From NCBI GenBank assembly GCA_035630195.1, contig DASQLD010000042.1, positions 1-7,758 of the forward strand: 7,758 nucleotides of DNA. Reading direction: 5' to 3'. Every line of letters begins with the position of its first letter. The first letter of the stretch is position 1. This stretch comes from DASQDN01 sp035630195 (GTDB lineage Bacteria; Acidobacteriota; Terriglobia; Bryobacterales; Bryobacteraceae). This document shows positions 4,659 through 7,758 of this stretch, one piece after another. Below the pieces are notes generated by a model, which made no database searches, had not been told where the DNA came from, and was given only the letters and a program-made list of their open reading frames with translations. The translations under genes and the position numbers were made by a program.

Positions 4659-5921
4659 TCACGTCGGCTTTAGTTCGAGGCCACGCATCCTGCCAGTCGA
4701 CGACGCGAACTTGTCAGACTCAATTCCCATTCGCTGCAGCATACTCACAAACAGGTTTGGTAGTGGATAGTTCCGCTCAGTGTCGAAGGCAAGGTGCTGA
4801 CCGTGACGGAAGCCGCCGCCGGCGAGAATCACCGGAAGATTTGTGGTCGTATGCTTGTTGGCATCGCCAAAGTTGCTCCCGTATAAGACCATGGTGCGGT
4901 CAAGGAGCGATGCGCCATTCTCGTTAGCGCCCTTCAGCTTGCCCACCATTTCGGCCAAAAGCTTCATGTGCCACTTATCGATCGCGTCCAGTTGCGCGAG
5001 CTTGCTTTCGTTCCTGCCGTGATGTGACAGATTGTGATATCCGTCCGTAATCTTCACGTCTCCCAGATCTATGGCCGGTGAGTTCGAGCTGTCCAGGAAC
5101 AGAGTGATCAAGCGCGTAGAGTCGCTCTCGAACGCGAGCCGGGCCATATCGTACATCAATCGCACCTTCTCCATGTACGCGCGATTGCTGTCCGGGTCCT
5201 TCGGCTGCGGCGCCTTCGTCACTGGTTTTGGCTTACGTTCCCATTCTTTCGAGATAACCATGCGGCGCTCCAATTCCCGAACGCCGGTGACATATTGGTC
5301 CAACCGGTCCTGATCGCTTCGCCCCAGCCCGCGCTTCAGTCCGCCTGCATGTTCGGCGACCGAATCCATGATGCTCTCGCCCAGCTTCAGACGCGCGATC
5401 TGGCGCTCGATCTCTTCTTCGCTACCTTGTAGAAATAGGCGCCTGTAGACACTCGCCGCGCTATCCTCGCACGGGATCATGACGCCGGACCCCGTCCACG
5501 TCAGACTTCGCTGCCCCTTGTTGACATTGACACCGAGCGTCAGAGAAGGAAACCGCGTCTTCACGCCGATGTAATCGGCCATGTGCTGATCGAGCGAGAT
5601 CGAGTTGCGGAATCCTCCATTGGCGGGATGTGGTGCCGCCGTTAAGAAGCAGACTTCCGACGCATGACTGCCGTCAACGTCCGGATGCGAAACGCCGCTG
5701 AAGACCGTGAAGTCATCGCGATATTCCTGCAGGATGCTGAGATACGGAGAGAGTTCGTAGTCCTTGCCCGATCCCTTGGGGAAGAAACTGCCGCCCAATA
5801 CACCGAGGTTATTGCAGATCGCCAACATGCGCCGGGGCGCTTCTTCTACCTTGTCGGCCGCAAAGATTGGAAGCGCAAGCGCGACACCTGCTCCTCGAAG
5901 GAATTGTCTGCGGGTTCTCAT
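4659..5921 (-). CDS. DUF1552 family protein, Tat-exported
   Basis: A 420-residue protein with a twin-arginine signal, MRTRRQFLRGAGVALALP, in which RRQFLRG matches the Tat consensus, so it should be exported folded. The body carries features of DUF1552, a family related to DUF1501 and the alkaline phosphatase superfamily: 'PEDPHLS'-type regions are not seen, but 'SGVSHPDVDGSHASE' (75-89), 'RLITLFLDSS' (270-279), 'TDGYHNLSHHG' (291-301) and 'GSNFGDANKHTTTNLPVIL' (about 348-366) with following GGG are. The His/Asp residues in these motifs probably bind metal or substrate; no activity is established. It starts seven bases after the stop of the DUF1592 protein, without a good Shine-Dalgarno, implying one operon. 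The pair recurs together in Planctomycetota, Verrucomicrobiota and Acidobacteriota. Length is normal and the gene is intact. Confidence 0.92.
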   Translation of the reverse strand: MRTRRQFLRGAGVALALPIFAADKVEEAPRRMLAICNNLGVLGGSFFPKGSGKDYELSPYLSILQEYRDDFTVFSGVSHPDVDGSHASEVCFLTAAPHPANGGFRNSISLDQHMADYIGVKTRFPSLTLGVNVNKGQRSLTWTGSGVMIPCEDSAASVYRRLFLQGSEEEIERQIARLKLGESIMDSVAEHAGGLKRGLGRSDQDRLDQYVTGVRELERRMVISKEWERKPKPVTKAPQPKDPDSNRAYMEKVRLMYDMARLAFESDSTRLITLFLDSSNSPAIDLGDVKITDGYHNLSHHGRNESKLAQLDAIDKWHMKLLAEMVGKLKGANENGASLLDRTMVLYGSNFGDANKHTTTNLPVILAGGGFRHGQHLAFDTERNYPLPNLFVSMLQRMGIESDKFASSTGRMRGLELKPT

Positions 5922-5928
5922 AGGTGGC

Positions 5929-7758
5929 CTATTTATTCTGGAACAATCTGCTGCCGATCACCTGCTGAATCAAGCTTCTCATTCCGTAGCGCTCTTTCTC
6001 CGCCGCGTCAAGCATGCGCTCCACTTCCGCGCGATCGGCAAAGTTTACTGGGGCGCCAGTGCCGTACGCGACGAACTGCTTTATCATATTGCGAGCAATC
6101 TGACGCTCATCTTTGAGCAGAAGCTTCTTCAATCCGATCACGTCTTCAAACGACTCTCCGGTTGCCAGCATCCCGCTGGAATCGACCGGCTGCGACAGTC
6201 GGAATGCAAACGCAATACCGTGTTTGCCAAAGCCCTTTACAGGCTCTCCTTGTTCAATGGAGCGATATCGATCTCGCCGCGAACCGACGACATCGAAGCT
6301 TTCGAGCGCGAATCCCGGAGGATCGATCTTCCTGTGGCACGCTGCGCACGATGCGTTCGATCGGTGTTTATCGAGCTGCTGCCGAATGGTAGTTGCGCCA
6401 CGTGTATCGGGCTCCACTGCCGGCGTCCCAGGCGGAGGAGGCGATGGAGGGTCGCCAAGAATGCGTTCCATAATCCAAACGCCCCGAAGAACCGGCGATG
6501 TCGTGGTTCCATTCGCCGTCACTTTCAATACGCTGGCTTGCGTTAGCAATCCGCCACGGACGTTCCCCGCAGGCAGTTCGACGGTTCGCATGGCCACACC
6601 ATCTATCGGTGGCAGGCCATAGTGGCGGGCGAGGTGCGAGTTCAACACGGTGAACTTCGAATCGATGATATTCGATGCGGGCAGGTTCTTTCGCAGGAGC
6701 TCGTCGAAGAACAATTGCGTCTCAAGCAGCGCCGACTCGGTCAACAGATCGTCGAGATACGCTTCGGGATACAGCGTCTGATCTGGAGTAGTGTCTCCGA
6801 TCTTCCGTAAGTCCAACCAGTAGTCGAGGAATGCGTCGACGAAGTCGCGGGAGCGTTTGTCATCGAGGAGGCGCTTCGTTTGGGCCTTCAAGACGTCAGC
6901 CCTTCGCAGTGCGCCTGTAGCAGCATGCGCCCGCAATTCCTTATCCGGCGGAGCGTTCCACAGCAAGTACGATAAACGGCTCGCCAGCGCATATGAATTC
7001 AGCGGTCCCGGCTGCTCTTCGAGGTAAAGGAATCCTGGAGAACATAAGACCGCCGTATATCCGGCGATCATCGCTTCTGTAAATGATTTGTCGAGCTGAT
7101 CCTTAACAATCTTGAGGTATCGCTGAATCTCCGCTTCCCGCGGCGGTCGACGATAGGCGTCCCGAATGAAACGCCGCAACAGACGCTCCGCATCTATAGC
7201 AGAGCCGCCCTTCTTTATCTCGCGAAGATAGCTTTGACGAGCTACGGGCGTTTCCAACGGACCTTCAACATCCATCCATCGATAAGCAACTCCCGGAGTT
7301 CCCGCCTCACTTGCATCGGGGTTCCCGGTGAACCCTGGGCGGGAGCGGAACAGGCGCGCCGCATCGGGCAGAATGTGCTCGCCAGGCAGCAGGTCGACCA
7401 CTAATTCGTGCAGCGTCGGATCGGGAGTTACGTCAAAAGAACCGAGCAGGCGCTTCTCCCCACCCCGACTGAGGGCATAGAGAGTCACTGGCTCCGTCGT
7501 CCGACCTTTGGATGTCTTCTCTCGACTGGGACGCCAAGCTTTCAGCTTTTTATCCCCTGCCGCCGGCGCGTAGATCGTGTGCGCCCAGATCGAGAAGGCA
7601 TTGACACGCAGCCGATAACGGCCACCCACCGAAGCCGAGAATTGGTCGAAGTGCATCTCGTTACCCGTGTAAGTGCTGGCGGTTGTGGCGAAGCCTTCGA
7701 GATCCCGTACCTTCGGGTCGTTGTCTCCGACCGTCATCGGAGCTTTCTCGGCGATTAC
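5929..7758 (-). CDS. DUF1592-type cytochrome-like protein (5' partial)
   Basis: The frame is open to the window edge: seven codons precede the ATG at 7737, so the N-terminus, usually a c-type cytochrome domain and DUF1587, lies outside. Residues below count from that ATG. About 20-170 is a beta-rich region. DUF1595 is at about 183-241 (AERLLRRFIRDAYRRPP to FLYLEE). DUF1592 is at about 246-375, from 'YALASRLSYLLWNAPPD' to 'HLARHYGLP'. DUF1588 is at about 394-487, with 'SVLKVTANGTTTSPVLRGVW' and a CAACH haem-binding motif at 464-468 followed by RKIDPPGFALE. DUF1585 is at about 525-600 (ESFEDV to GSRLFQ). These proteins are thought to be periplasmic redox or hydrolytic partners of DUF1552 proteins; their substrate is unknown. 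The TAG stop is seven bases before the DUF1552 ATG. Confidence 0.94.
   Translation of the reverse strand, partial: VIAEKAPMTVGDNDPKVRDLEGFATTASTYTGNEMHFDQFSASVGGRYRLRVNAFSIWAHTIYAPAAGDKKLKAWRPSREKTSKGRTTEPVTLYALSRGGEKRLLGSFDVTPDPTLHELVVDLLPGEHILPDAARLFRSRPGFTGNPDASEAGTPGVAYRWMDVEGPLETPVARQSYLREIKKGGSAIDAERLLRRFIRDAYRRPPREAEIQRYLKIVKDQLDKSFTEAMIAGYTAVLCSPGFLYLEEQPGPLNSYALASRLSYLLWNAPPDKELRAHAATGALRRADVLKAQTKRLLDDKRSRDFVDAFLDYWLDLRKIGDTTPDQTLYPEAYLDDLLTESALLETQLFFDELLRKNLPASNIIDSKFTVLNSHLARHYGLPPIDGVAMRTVELPAGNVRGGLLTQASVLKVTANGTTTSPVLRGVWIMERILGDPPSPPPPGTPAVEPDTRGATTIRQQLDKHRSNASCAACHRKIDPPGFALESFDVVGSRRDRYRSIEQGEPVKGFGKHGIAFAFRLSQPVDSSGMLATGESFEDVIGLKKLLLKDERQIARNMIKQFVAYGTGAPVNFADRAEVERMLDAAEKERYGMRSLIQQVIGSRLFQNK

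Noticed and set aside
5764..6546. Plus-strand open frame of 260 codons
   Set aside because: It is antisense to the DUF1552 start and DUF1592-type gene; the R/C-rich translation is typical of a shadow frame in GC-rich DNA.

Overview
The window looks like the right-hand end of an integrated mobile element joined to ordinary chromosome of an acidobacterium-like host. Two observations suggest the lineage. The right third carries a DUF1592-type cytochrome-like protein followed by a Tat-exported DUF1552 protein, a pair common in Acidobacteriota, Planctomycetota and Verrucomicrobiota. The secreted protein at 908-1768 also has a W-x-TG-x-L beginning and a 'T-Y-T-I-x-GG' core that I associate with acidobacterial proteins. 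No 16S or other taxonomic marker is present, so the assignment is inference.

Element side (1 to about 4348). A GIY-YIG nuclease gene runs leftward from a GTG at 659 and leaves the window at base 1. A divergent gene (908-1768, +) encodes a predicted exported protein. It converges on a leftward three-gene cluster read from about 4196 to 1955: a 193-residue HTH-like protein, a 92-residue small conserved mobile-element-type protein, and a 430-residue P-loop ATPase with clear Walker A and B motifs. The last two genes overlap by ATGA. The gap between the convergent genes (1769-1954) is highly structured: three GTGACG units on the left, a TA-rich core, and three matching units in inverted orientation on the right. 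This resembles an iteron/AT-rich replication origin next to a replication-type ATPase, although that role is inferred.

Junction (about 4237-4398). A perfect 3' part of a tRNA-Lys(CTT) gene, from anticodon stem to CCA, lies at 4349-4398 with no D arm or proper 5' half. This is the usual footprint of a tyrosine-recombinase element inserted in a tRNA 3' end. Just inside are 12-bp-spaced GTGGGGAC repeats and a CTTGTAA/TTACAAG inverted repeat, candidate arm-type sites. The orientation of the tRNA fragment predicts that the element extends left, with the rebuilt tRNA and probably the integrase outside the window.

Chromosome side (4399-7758). A leftward operon contains a 5'-truncated DUF1595/DUF1592/DUF1588/DUF1585 protein with a CxxCH haem motif, a DUF1552 Tat protein 7 bases downstream, and a small DUF4177-like protein whose possible GTG start overlaps the DUF1552 stop.
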